Source of the DNA: Saccoglossus kowalevskii
Lineage: Eukaryota; Hemichordata; Enteropneusta; Harrimaniidae
Length of the DNA: 13,542 nt
Assembly: GCF_000003605.2 (NCBI RefSeq)
Contig: NW_003115991.1
Location: 1,363 to 14,904 of the forward strand
Reading direction: 5' to 3'
Program-made: the position numbers and the translations under genes
Shown: positions 1 to 9,073 of the stretch, piece after piece
Layout: the number at the start of each line of letters is the position of its first letter
Numbering within the stretch: position 1 is the first letter of the stretch
Notes under the pieces: generated by a model
What the model saw: only the letters and a program-made list of their open reading frames with translations
Told to the model about the DNA's origin: nothing
Database searches by the model: none

Positions 1-1928
1 TTGAACTTGCCGTTGAAAATGATGTAGATACGTAAATGTCTCCCATTGGATGAGACATTAATTGAATCAGTGAAAATGGCAACAAACTGTGAGCGTTACG
101 TCATGGTATTGATTATGACATGGGCGCGCAGAAGCCAAAACGGGGAATATTTTTACCCCGATATTTTACAAGAGTGGAAGATCATTAAAATAACCATGGA
201 ATGACCCCTACCACCTGTTGTTTACAGCGGAAGTTCAAACGAAGTTTTGACTATGAGTTTTGACCAGCGTTTCAAGTAATGTTGCTGACATTAGTGAAGC
301 CATACAGAAATACAGAAATAAACATATAAGAAATCAACGTTTTACCACTTTTATTGTTAATATACGTGATGGGCAAAAGAGGACATAATGATTTTCTTTC
401 ATTGTGAAATTCACACCTATCGTTATACGTGTTGATATCAGGTATTTCATAATAATAAGTGTTGGCAGTATAGGTTTGTTTAAAGATATTCAATTTATTC
501 TGGTGTGAAAAATAGTGATATTTTGGCCAGTAGACGAAACACATTAAGTGACGTGTCATTTTACATTGGCATTAAGATTATTTGTAATTGTATATATTTA
601 CTTGGTTTTAATGTAAGTAAATACAAAGTATCTAAGTGTCTTATATTTATGCCTCTTTTTATTACGTCTTTATTATTATTATCCATAAATTAAATACAAG
701 GTTTCTGGAAATTTTGTAATAAGACGTATGATTCACACTATGGCCACGAGGACAATGACAAAAAAAAAAAACACGAAACAAGTTATTATAAAATACAGAT
801 CAGGCTTTAAGATTCAACTATTGAGATCGAAACGCCCGTCCGCCCACCATGTTGATCAAAGTTGAATATTATGTTAACGGTAAAATGCATATACTGCAAG
901 ACATGCTGTGGTCTCTGCTGTCATTCATTTTCTGTACATGTTTTTCTAAAAACATTATCGTCTCCCATCCAACTCCTAAATACACAAACAACACAACAAA
1001 ATGAATATATAGATAGAGTACAATTCTCCCTTCACCTTTCTGTTAATGTATTATTATGATATTTATAGTTTTGTTGTGCTTCTGAGATGTGTTTGTCTCT
1101 AATGTTTTACCTTTTGTCTATTCGACCTGGGTTGTTTATGTTTGAAAAATCTAAGGTGACAAATCACTAAATAGTCATTTACTCAACGAATTAAACCTAA
1201 GTGTGTCTTTGGGGTCACACAGGTGACATATGTTTATCATCTCACAGTTGTATAAATTATGATTTTTGATTGGCCAAGAGACTTCAGGCAAGAAAAAAGA
1301 ATGACCATCAATTCCGTTTTACACAATATTGAAAACTCTCAATCACTAGCGGACGTCATCATTTGAATTCTCTTCTTGAAATCGTTCTTGGATTTTTGTT
1401 TACACGTATGATTCAACCATTCAAAACATACCTCTGATAATTGACCACTCTAAATGTAATTTCAATTTTGGTTTTATTAATTCACACAATCCCAGAAATA
1501 TTTGGTTTTATGCTTTCGTAGCCTCAGAATTACCTATTCATAGCTTTATTTTTTATTATTATTTGAGTGTTTTTTTTGCCATTTCATGTAAGCATTCTAT
1601 TATATGTGTTATTTGTTAATGAGTATTTATCAGCAGGCTTGAAAATCATTGCTGTAACTTCATTAACGATTTCAAAGAGTTTTCAAATTACGGAATAAGC
1701 ATATGCTGCCTGACTAGAACAGTGACACGAGAGTCTATCTGTCCTCTTGAGAGATGCCCCTGTTCCCATATGTTTAGTATTATATGTGTGGGAAACAGTT
1801 TGTAGACATTTCACAATAAAATAAAATTGTAACAGCAGAAATAAAAAAATAGATTACAAACAGGAAACTTCTTTAATATGTGTGGAACAACTTCTTTAAT
1901 GGATGACTTCAACACATTATATCGTAGA
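1..1928. other. AT-rich stretch with no recognisable gene
   Basis: The open frames here are short, at most about 95 codons. They show no domain that I recognise and no consistent codon pattern on either strand. A run of adenines lies near 760-772. A small hairpin (CGGGG facing CCCCG) lies near 141-160. There are no convincing exons with matched splice sites. The stretch is best described as intergenic or intronic DNA of an animal genome. Short exons of an unknown gene cannot be excluded without transcript data. Confidence 0.6.
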
Positions 1929-2236
1929 CGCTCAGGTTAGAGCTCAGAGTCAGCGCCCCAACTTCATTTTGAGCTAATTAGTAGTGCTGTAAATTTCCCA
2001 AGCTCAAGTTGAAGCTCAGGTTGGAGCTCAGAGTCGGCACTCGAACTTCGTTTTGAGCTTCTGCTGCAAACAATTTCCTAAGCTCAAGTTGAAGCTCAGG
2101 TTGGAGCTCAGAGTCGGCACTCGAACTTCGTTTTGAGCTTCCGCTGTAAACAATTTTCTAAGCTCAAGTTGAAGCTCAGGGTGGAGCTCAGGTTGCCTCT
2201 CAGCAAGCTCAGGTTGACTGTCAGCAAGCTCAAAAA
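1929..2236. repeat. Minisatellite, 80-bp period with nested AGCTCA units
   Basis: The landmark AGCTCAAGTT occurs at 2001, 2081 and 2161, giving an exact 80-bp period. A more diverged first copy starts near 1929. Within each unit the core AGCTCA recurs about every 12 bp (AGCTCAAGTTGA, AGCTCAGGTTGG, AGCTCAGAGTCGG), and GAGCTT appears in inverse orientation. At the right edge, two 21-bp copies of AGCTCAGGTTG followed by a TCAGCA ending form another local duplication. An open frame crosses the array on the minus strand (2108-2299). However, an 80-bp period is not a multiple of three, so each unit changes frame and the array is not coding. It probably grew by unequal exchange or slippage. Confidence 0.9.
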
Positions 2237-2633
2237 TGCCAATACATACTGCATTGTACTATGCTTATTTGAATTTTTTTTATAATTTATCGCTTCCATT
2301 ACTATACCTAGTAAGACAGTGCTTTTATTTACTGGCTTCTTTGGACATATCCTTAGCTTTGCAGTACATGCTAGATGTTGTTGTAATGCTCAGTATAAAT
2401 TAAGAATCTTTTAGCCAACTTGTTGCTTGGCTTTGGAAGTGCAAACGTTCAATGAAATTCCATATATAAAGGCAATTATTATAATAGTCTCTTTGTAAAA
2501 AAATACAAACAAACAAAAAAAACCGATATTTTAAGATTAATCTCTGATGAAGCAAGGCCGTTTTGTCGTTTTTCAGAGTCAATGCCATATGCAGAGTGCA
2601 TTAATACTGGAGTCTAATTTATACATCGTGACG
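2237..2633. other. AT-rich stretch, nothing recognised
   Basis: This stretch is AT-rich, with an A/C-rich run near 2497-2521 and short open frames only. I see no gene, RNA or repeat structure that I can support. Confidence 0.5.
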
Positions 2634-2647
2634 GCGCCCTCTAGTGT
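2634..2647 (-). promoter_or_regulatory. CTCF-like binding motif
   Basis: Read on the minus strand, this is ACACTAGAGGGCGC. It differs at one position from the classical CTCF core CCACTAGAGGGCGC. CTCF is a zinc-finger architectural protein widely conserved in bilaterians, and such sites act as insulators or loop anchors. A second, weaker copy in the same orientation shares GCGCCCTCT at 2667-2675, 33 bp further on. Whether either site is bound cannot be seen from sequence. Single 14-mers of this quality also occur by chance or inside transposons. Confidence 0.4.
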
Positions 2648-2918
2648 TGGCTACAAATGCAAACTTGCGCCCTCTTGAATTAATTACTAGTGATATAAAT
2701 CGGATAATAGTTATTTAGCATAAAGTTTGTTTTGAGTCCCCCTAAAAGGGTATAATGTTCCAACAAAGTACTTTATTTGTGGAGACAGGGATTTCTAATT
2801 GGTCACAATGTGAATGGACGTTGATTATAACAAGCCTGTCGCAAAACACTAAGGAATATTATTTGTTAGCTTAATGTTGGCATGAAAGACATATTAGTAT
2901 AACAAAATGATAGAGCAT

Positions 2919-3136
2919 ACTCAGGGGAATTCAATTGTTCCCCAGAGTAGGTTTATTTAAAGCGCGGTAGTCGTCGCGCTGCGCATGTGCGAGATATATG
3001 GGTCTCATATAAACAAAGATGGTGACTTTATGTTGAAAGAACCAGTCAGCTAACAAGCTGATTTCTGATTGGCTTGCTGTTAGGGATGCGTAGCCAATCA
3101 GACAAAATCTTCTAAGTCACTCTGACTTGGCGCCAA
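2919..3136. promoter_or_regulatory. Hairpin-rich, promoter-like patch (NRF1, CCAAT, E2F motifs)
   Basis: This patch is locally richer in G+C and CpG than its flanks. It holds six inverted repeats: 2919-2929 with 2938-2948 (10 of 11 bp), 2961-2966 with 2975-2980, 3046-3051 with 3056-3061, 3064-3074 with 3092-3102 (11 of 11 bp), 3114-3119 with 3123-3128, and the palindrome TTGGCGCCAA at 3127-3136. The 11-bp arms carry CCAAT boxes in opposite orientations. TGCGCATGTGCG at 2980-2991 is close to the NRF1 consensus. AAGATGG near 3017 resembles a YY1 core. TTGGCGCC resembles an E2F site. Together these motifs suit a TATA-less, possibly bidirectional animal promoter. No recognisable coding exon follows on either side, so a non-coding transcript, a distant first exon or a transposon promoter are all possible. 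Confidence 0.4.
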
Positions 3137-3245
3137 CTTGGGTTTATCAAGTGACAAAATCATACAGGTACAAATCCCTGTCAATTTTTCTGCTGGACAT
3201 ACCCCAAAAAAAAATCTTAAAAAACATAGTTGAACTTTGTTATAT

Positions 3246-3276
3246 AAAGGGAATATTATATAATATTATTCCCTTT
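3246..3276. repeat. AT-rich inverted repeat (hairpin)
   Basis: AAAGGGAATA at 3246-3255 is exactly complementary to TATTCCCTTT at 3267-3276. Most of the spacer belongs to a perfect 16-bp palindrome, AATATTATATAATATT (3252-3267). The structure could form a hairpin or cruciform. It may be the core of a small degraded palindromic element. No function is evident. Confidence 0.7.
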
Positions 3277-3915
3277 ACCATAGTTTATTCCAATATGAAT
3301 ATCCATTGTCATATATAATTTTGAATACAAACAAGTTTTAGGGGTTGATACAACAATTGGAAAGCAGTCTATCGAATGTTTATGCTAAAAGAGTGTTTTG
3401 AGATAAATAAAGTCCGGCCTGGGGTACGGCATGTAAAGTTGCGAGCCACAAAATTCCGTCATGCCTGTGCCCAAAACACTTGGGCAACAGGAAACTACTT
3501 ACTATACACGACTAAACGGGATTTAATAAGTGCATTGCAATGTTGGGGGATTCAAAACAGTTTCCAGATTAAAACAATATTTAAAGAGGAGAGATAGCAC
3601 ATGATACAGGAGCAACATTCCCGCTATATAAAATGACGAACATTTCGTGTTTTTTTTTACAATAGTTTTCAGTTAAAATAGGCAGGATTAAAAATAGAGC
3701 CCATATACAATTTGTTACCCAATTTTATAAATATCTAGTACAATGTAAACAAAATTGTACCTCCTACACGATTTTAAAGGGCATAGTTAATTTACAGAGG
3801 ATCGGTTTTTTTTCTGGTTCTCGTGTTCTTTCTCCGCTGGTAAAATACATGATCTAGATTCTTCACCACAGTGACGGAATTGACAGCAGGACGCGGACAA
3901 AAAAGTACAAGCAAA
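3277..3915. other. AT-rich stretch with no supported gene
   Basis: A 73-codon open frame lies at 3376-3597 on the plus strand. It has no recognisable domain, signal peptide or membrane segment. I do not consider it a gene. Several long T and A runs are present. Nothing else is supported. Confidence 0.5.
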
Positions 3916-3931
3916 ATAATGACGTCATTAT
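3916..3931. promoter_or_regulatory. Perfect 16-bp palindrome centred on a CRE
   Basis: ATAATGACGTCATTAT is a perfect palindrome and contains the full cAMP response element TGACGTCA at 3920-3927. ATGACGTCAT is the optimal site for CREB/ATF bZIP dimers. It sits about 140 bp left of the proposed repeat element starting at 4072. No nearby gene indicates what it would regulate. Confidence 0.4.
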
Positions 3932-4481
3932 CAGATTTGAGCATTTTGGAGGGTTCCCAAAACATACCTCATAATATCATTAAAAATGCGTCACATTATT
4001 TATAAAATCACTGAGTTAATTGCATATCAAATACAGAAGTAAAAAAAATAGTACCCTAAATCAATCAGGTTTTTAGCTCCCGTGAAACGGAACTTATGTG
4101 GTACCGGTGTGTGTGACGCCGTGACTCTGATAACTCAAGATCTACAATTTCAATTCAAATGAAATTCGGCACACATCTAATATATAATGGGTAGATGTAC
4201 TGATTCGATTTTGGTGCAATTCCATGGATATTAATTAGCTAATTATTGCATTAACTAATTTATAACTGGTCTTTGAAATTGAACAAATACTTGACTTGGG
4301 TGAGTAGCCTAATTTGCATATTGCGATAACGTATTCTGTCGCAAAAATACTGGTAATATTTCATTGGAAGGTCTGAGTTTTAGTATATAATGATTTAATA
4401 TGTCATGTGATGACGGATGTTATTTGAGCAGATACAGCGACTAAAAACATCAAATTTATGCGGTTTTGTCAGTATGGCGAG

Positions 4482-4517
4482 TACGCATGCGCAGTTACAA
4501 GAGTGACGCAGCCATTT
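4482..4517. promoter_or_regulatory. NRF1-like and YY1-like motif pair
   Basis: TACGCATGCGCA at 4482-4493 is close to the palindromic NRF1 site. About 15 bp further on, the minus strand of 4507-4517 reads AAAATGGCTGC, which fits a YY1 site. NRF1 and YY1 sites commonly occur together in TATA-less animal promoters, and YY1 sites also occur in LINE promoters. The pair lies inside the proposed repeat element, so it may be element-borne. Binding is not demonstrable here. Confidence 0.3.
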
Positions 4518-5213
4518 TTTCAGTTTGACAAAAAAGCAGTACCCTTTCTGATTTTCATAGACGCAAGTTCAATTTCACTTTGTGCGTCATATTCATCAAT
4601 AGACAAAATCGAAGGAAGAATCCCGTACAACTTTCTGCCAATCTTGATTCGCAAATATGCTGGTTACATGTACACAGTACTCCTCGGGCCCTGCGTCACT
4701 TAAGGGAGAGTAGGTAATCAAACGGACGGTTCACCGCGGTCATCGCCGCGACAAGCCGCATACTGCATATAATTAGGGAACTCTACAGCGGTAGCCACTA
4801 ACTACCGGTTGCAACCACAGTCATGGGTAGGGAGTGAAATACGTACTTTAACAGTTTCCTTTGTGATTCCACGAGTCTTTGTTTTAAATAGCAGGTTACA
4901 AGCATTGCTGGCATGGAAATATATGGTAATATTATTGGCCCGCGTATTTTATTAAAATTAAAATCCATTAATCCAATGCTGTATACGAATTGTTGTTGCG
5001 TGAAAAAATTGTATATGTTGTATTTTATGCATGTATTTATCACCAATTTCAAGAGTAAGAGTCTGTATCGCATTCCAGACAAACAGTTCAAGATCGATAA
5101 ACAAGAAATAGATGAACTGAAATGTCTCCTGTGTTTCACGCGCGACACGGTTATTAAAAACAAGCAGCTTCTCGGCCGAGATAGCACCGCTGTTAGCAAT
5201 GCACATTACAATT

Positions 5214-5890
5214 AAAGAACAGAAGATATCATTAGAAAATGAACAATATGTATAGTATCAAAGCAATCAGACTTGCGGTTTTCAACAATAATGGAAAATA
5301 TCACTTTTTACCAAAAATGACAAAAATATTCACCAAAATTAGAGAATTAAAGATATCATTACAAAATGAACAAATCTGAGAGAGGTCCACATGTAGTACC
5401 TATATATGTAATATCAAAGCAATTGGACTTGCGGTTTTTGACAAGAAGTTGAAAATATAACTTTTTACCAAAAATTACAAAAATATTCATCAAAATTAGA
5501 GAATTGAAGATATCATCATGAAATGAACAAATCTGAGTTAGAACCACATGTAGTACCTATATATGTAATATCAAAGCAATTGGACTTGAGGTTTTTAACA
5601 AGAAGTCGAAAATATCACTTTTTACCAAAAATAACAAAAATATTCACCAAAATTAGAGAATTGAAGATATCATCACAAAATGAACAAGTCTGAGAGACGT
5701 CCACATGTAGTACCTATATATGTAATATCAAAGCAATTGGACTTGCGGTTTTTAACACCAACATTAGAGAATTTGAGATTTTGACATGAAATGAACAAAT
5801 CTAAGAAAGAACCATCCAAGGTACTTTCATATCAAATTTGAAAACATTCTGACTTGCGGTTTCGAAGCAGAAGTTGAAATTGTAAAATTG
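5214..5890. repeat. Tandem array of about 157-bp units (roughly 4.5 copies)
   Basis: The landmark GACTTGCGG (GACTTGAGG in copy three) recurs at 5270, 5426, 5583, 5740 and 5851. Spacings are 156, 157, 157 and 111 bp, so the last unit carries an internal deletion. Each unit also contains AAGATATCATTA/C, AAATGAACAA, CCACATGTAGTACC and TTTTTACCAAAAAT. Copies two to four are very similar, while the first and last are more diverged, as expected when an array expands from its centre. The unit length is not divisible by three and no frame stays open across units, so it is non-coding. Confidence 0.92.
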
Positions 5891-5917
5891 ACGCCGACAC
5901 GCCGACGCCGACGACGG
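5891..5917. repeat. GACGCC-type microsatellite
   Basis: This is a short imperfect run of ACGCCG/ACG units directly after the 157-bp array and before the terminal hairpin. It is the most GC-rich segment in this part of the window. Similar GACGCC tracts are common at the ends of non-autonomous elements in marine invertebrate genomes. That statement is general knowledge, not something tested here. Confidence 0.75.
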
Positions 5918-5935
5918 ACAATCAGTAATATGAAC

Positions 5936-5972
5936 AGCTCCGCTGTGTCGACAAAGTCAACACAGCGGAGCT
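5936..5972. repeat. Perfect 13-bp stem hairpin at the element's right end
   Basis: AGCTCCGCTGTGT (5936-5948) is exactly complementary to ACACAGCGGAGCT (5960-5972). After one mismatch the stem continues with GAC facing GTC around an AAA loop. The result is a nearly uninterrupted 17-position hairpin. It stands at the proposed terminus of the repeat element and is probably its end structure, either a transposition end or a replication stop. It contrasts with the decayed relics further right by being almost free of mutations. Confidence 0.85.
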
Positions 5973-5975
5973 AAA

Positions 5976-6577
5976 CAACAGAGTTCAAACATGTGGTTAT
6001 TAAGTTCAGTCAAAATGTACGCGAATAATGCGATCGAAATGCGCTACGAGTTTATTATAATAAAACTTACTTTACGCATGTTATTGTATGTTATAGTATG
6101 GTTTATATTACATATTCACTTAATTTTGAATAAAATAATTCACCATTGCAACATCATGAATCACAAGTATTTAAAATATTTGTCCAACTTCCAGTAGACA
6201 CCTGACTCCTGAACCTGACTACTGTATTTTCAATGATTTAAATTCGCCCGTGTTTATGTTTGCGTAATAATTACGAATGCAATGCATTATCAAGTCGGTT
6301 ATACTGAAATATTCACAGAACCCGGGTCAGTGTCCTAACAATAGTAAAAAAAACACCTTGAGTTTACGTAATTATTGTAAAAGCAATACATTGCAATGTT
6401 GAAATATTTAGAGTCGGTACAATATTGTAAACAGATTTGCGTAATTTGAAAGGCAGCACACTAAGTAAATGGTGATGAAATATTCAAAGCCAATACTGAC
6501 AAGCATACAAGTTGTGTTATTACACTACCGCCGAATATAATAATTTTCTTTCGACGCGCGGAGCACGAAAGGAAAAG
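5976..6577. other. AT-rich stretch with weak direct repeats
   Basis: No gene is recognised. The motif TTTRCGTAAT occurs at 6259, 6363 and 6436. It is followed at variable distance by GCAATRCATT-like and TGAAATATTCA-like words, suggesting a diverged direct repeat with about 75-105 bp spacing. CATTGCAATG at 6389-6398 is a perfect palindrome. The open frame at 5991-6197 has no recognisable domain. Confidence 0.4.
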
Positions 6578-6591
6578 GTTGCTAAGGTAAC
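6578..6591. promoter_or_regulatory. RFX X-box-like motif
   Basis: GTTGCTAAGGTAAC is a near-palindrome that fits the RFX X-box (RYYNYY, then AT, then RRNRAC) at all positions but one, with AA in place of AT at the centre. RFX factors drive ciliary genes in animals. The surrounding 6548-6670 is locally CpG-rich, with CTTTCG (6548-6553) facing CGAAAG (6566-6571). No recognisable gene lies within 1 kb on either side, so this is only a motif-level call. Confidence 0.35.
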
Positions 6592-8285
6592 GCGCCAGTT
6601 CAGTGCGTGACTTGAGGGTCAAATTTCGGTCAACACACACTTGATGTCAGCATCGCCGCGTAGCAAGTTTCGCAAAGTACTTGAAGTTCAACTGCGCCTC
6701 AAAATAATGTCAATGATCACTTAATTGTCGCAGCGCATGTTGGACCAAGTCCATGATACACCCCGTTTTGACTTTGGTTTGCTTTTTCTTCTTAGTGCAT
6801 GTTCTTGTTCACGTAAAATGCGACCTCACATCAATGTATTAAAACACTTTGAATTTATACATTATGCGTGATCATATTTGGTCTACGCGAAACATTAATC
6901 TTTCTAAACATTGTTTTTTGGAATGATGAATAAGTAATTAGCGTCAGCCTGCTTTAGGTGGCTTAACAGAACAATACGTGTGAAATAATCGATCCTAAAC
7001 AATTATCTGGATACTAGTCACTGGCGGGTCTGCAGATACTTTGGCCTACTTTCAAGCATGAATATAGATGGAAACAAATGACTTTTTTCAGTAATGTTCC
7101 AGACATTGCAAGAGATAGATATAATAATCACCGTCATCACTACTATCGGGTTAAAAAATATTTACGATCATTCAAAATTTAGTGGTCACGACTGGCGTTT
7201 AACCCAGTACTGACCTTCACCACTATATTGCGACGTCACGAGCAGAGAAAAGTAAAGCCCCTGCGTCTAGCGGTTTCGATTCAAAGTGGCTACACTTAAT
7301 CCATGGATTAGGCAAACATCTCATTGGCGATTTGTATGTAATTTCTAAAATAATCGTCAATGAATTGTCTTAATTAACAAAACATTCTAAATTTGTCTAT
7401 TTTTGTGTATGATCACAGCAGCAGCGGTGAATACCCTTGGTGATCGTAGCGTTACACATAAGGTATAGATAGATCAATGAAAAATCGCTGACTTGAGTTT
7501 TGAAATGCCGCTGGAGAAAGAAATGTCATTATTGATTTATTAATTTCTAAGTCAAATTTTGATAACCTGCGATCTGGCAGACTTTACAAATTTAACCCAA
7601 ATTTTTTTTTCTCCACGTCATATGAACTGACAGTGACATGGGCATTAAAACTGACTGTACTTGTTGTACACAAAATTATGATGATCCAGTTACCTCCATG
7701 GATAACAATATATTCATAACAATACTTTTTTGCTGTTCTATTTCAAACTTTATTTGGCTTGATGCACACATAAAATACAATGAAGTGATATAAAAATGAT
7801 ATAAAATATATGAGAACACTGATGTATTTAAGTTAATAAAAATACCGGGCACAAATGTAGTTAGGTTTGTTAAAATCTGAGCAAAGCCAGTGGATTCACA
7901 GGTGCTCGTTAGACCTGAGATCGCCGGTTTTCTGCCAAAATATAAGAAAATAATTCCTATTTGAAAATTGATTGTATTAAGAGAACAAGTGAGATATTTA
8001 AGAGCCACTTTATTCATTATAAAATGAAAATCTATATTTTATCGCTATTTACGGATCGAGAGTATACTTCAGGTCGGACTCTTTGCTGCCAATATAACCA
8101 ACATTGCTCTTGGGAAAACGTCAAAAGCTAACACTTAACTGCTGCGATAAAAACCAACCAGGTAGTATCACAAATATCACAAAATACTAGACGTAGCCCA
8201 AATCACTGGAAAAATTAACTTGAAATGAACAAATGTTACGTTTTTCTGTAAAAAGAGTACTGGTATCTCTATACAAGCAGCTGTT
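6592..8285. other. Long stretch without recognisable genes
   Basis: The longest open frame is 113 codons on the minus strand (7676-8017). It is rich in Phe, Ile, Leu and Ser, as expected for random AT-rich DNA, and no domain is recognised. I do not annotate it as a gene. Nothing resembling an RNA gene, transposase or splice-linked exons was found. Confidence 0.5.
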
Positions 8286-8416
8286 TTTACAATGATAGCG
8301 CCCTCACATGTTTAATTATTTTTGTTCTTTTTAAAGTGATCTTTCAGATTTTGTCTATATTACAATTAGCTTTCACAGTGCCCTTTGTTTACAAGTATAG
8401 TGTCCTCACATGTTTT
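8286..8416. repeat. Pair of diverged 29-bp direct repeats
   Basis: Segments 8286-8314 and 8388-8416 share TTTACAA, then TAG, then CCTCACATGTTT, with substitutions between. They lie 102 bp apart. They probably reflect a small local duplication or two copies of one short dispersed repeat. They are not coding. Confidence 0.6.
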
Positions 8417-8833
8417 TCAAGATGCCCATATCAAAATCTAGTGTTTCCATATATGTCATAGTTTCTCGGATATCTTGATCAATTTTATTAATATTTGGTA
8501 AAAGTATGGATCGACCTACATTCAATTACATTAACTTATTATGCAAAGAATATACCTTTATAATACTTGCTCTGATCACACGGGAGCTATTTACAGTTTA
8601 ACTTTGATTCATAATTGCCTACAATCTAAAATTCTTGAGCCAAACGCCATGATGAGTCAAATTCTCCATGATGTAATGGTACTGGAAGAAGGCTGTCTTC
8701 GTGCAGACTGAATGACAGTTCAGCGACCTCATGGTGAACGCAACACGGAAGAAATTTACCGATAATGTAGTGCGATCTTTTGGCTTTGATTTCCATGGGA
8801 AAACGGCATGTTTTTTTTTAATCAAGAAATAAT
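8417..8833. other. AT-rich stretch, nothing supported
   Basis: The only open frame above 60 codons is on the minus strand (8619-8825) and shows no domain that I recognise. It lies to the left of the polymerase relic, where the missing polymerase C-terminus would be expected. I see no palm-domain motifs in any frame. Confidence 0.45.
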
Positions 8834-9073
8834 TTGTTATTGAAAGATAAACTCAGCACTGAAGAAGAATTTAACACTTTTACGGTGATAACAGCTCATT
8901 GTCGAAAACTTACAAACACAGACGTTTTCAGGAGTAGCCGTGGTTTCGCGGGGTTTTGGGTCCGGGAAGGCATTTTGCTTGGTTTGTCAATTATATACAC
9001 ATCGTCGGTATACAGCCCGACCCTTACGCCGCGGTGCAGCCGTATGAAATTAAACCAACATTTTGAAATTTGT
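8834..9073. other. GC-richer segment open on both strands, unidentified
   Basis: The plus strand is open for 90 codons (8834-9106). Much of the same stretch is open for about 65 codons on the minus strand and includes a GLYTDDVYIID word. I recognise neither protein. The sequence abuts the abrupt end of the polymerase relic and differs from it in composition, so it may be a separate inserted repeat that cut the polymerase. An unrecognised exon is also possible. I cannot choose between the strands. Confidence 0.35.

Larger units (their letters stand above)
4072..5975. mobile_element. Putative non-autonomous repeat element with tandem-array core
   Basis: The left boundary is TTTAGCTCC (4072-4080) and the right boundary is its exact inverse, GGAGCTAAA (5967-5975). 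Between them lie a unique left part, a tandem array of about 157-bp units (5214-5890), a GACGCC microsatellite and a terminal hairpin. No transposase is encoded. The pattern of short inverted ends, central minisatellite and terminal hairpin recalls non-autonomous elements known from bivalves (the 'pearl' type) and Helentron-derived elements. I infer this from layout only. No target-site duplication is obvious. The two ends could also belong to separate insertions, with the 9-bp match partly due to chance. Confidence 0.45.

Noticed and set aside
2108-2299. Leu/Ser-rich repeat protein on the minus strand
   Set aside because: It is a shadow of the 80-bp minisatellite. The period is not a multiple of three, so units are read in different frames.
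3127-3318. Short plus-strand open frame after the promoter-like patch
   Set aside because: It starts on a non-ATG codon inside the E2F-like palindrome, has no recognisable domain and runs into an AT-rich hairpin.
4798-5215. Overlapping open frames on both strands (up to 133 codons)
   Set aside because: Both strands are open over the same DNA, no domain is recognisable, and they lie inside a proposed non-autonomous repeat element.
5214-5890. Regular repeats as a CRISPR array
   Set aside because: The units are ~157 bp and repeat over their whole length, with no unique spacers. The setting is an animal genome with a LINE. This is a tandem minisatellite.
5936-5975. Helitron 3' end (hairpin followed by CTRR)
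   Set aside because: The CTAA overlaps the hairpin foot instead of lying about 10 bp beyond it, and it is followed by AC, not T. A Helentron-type relation remains only a possibility.
7255-7300. tRNA-like B box (GGTTTCGATTC)
   Set aside because: There is one extra base in the T-loop consensus, no matching A box upstream and no cloverleaf arms.
7676-8017. 113-codon open frame on the minus strand
   Set aside because: Its composition is that of AT-rich random DNA. There is no domain, no good start context and no linked exons.
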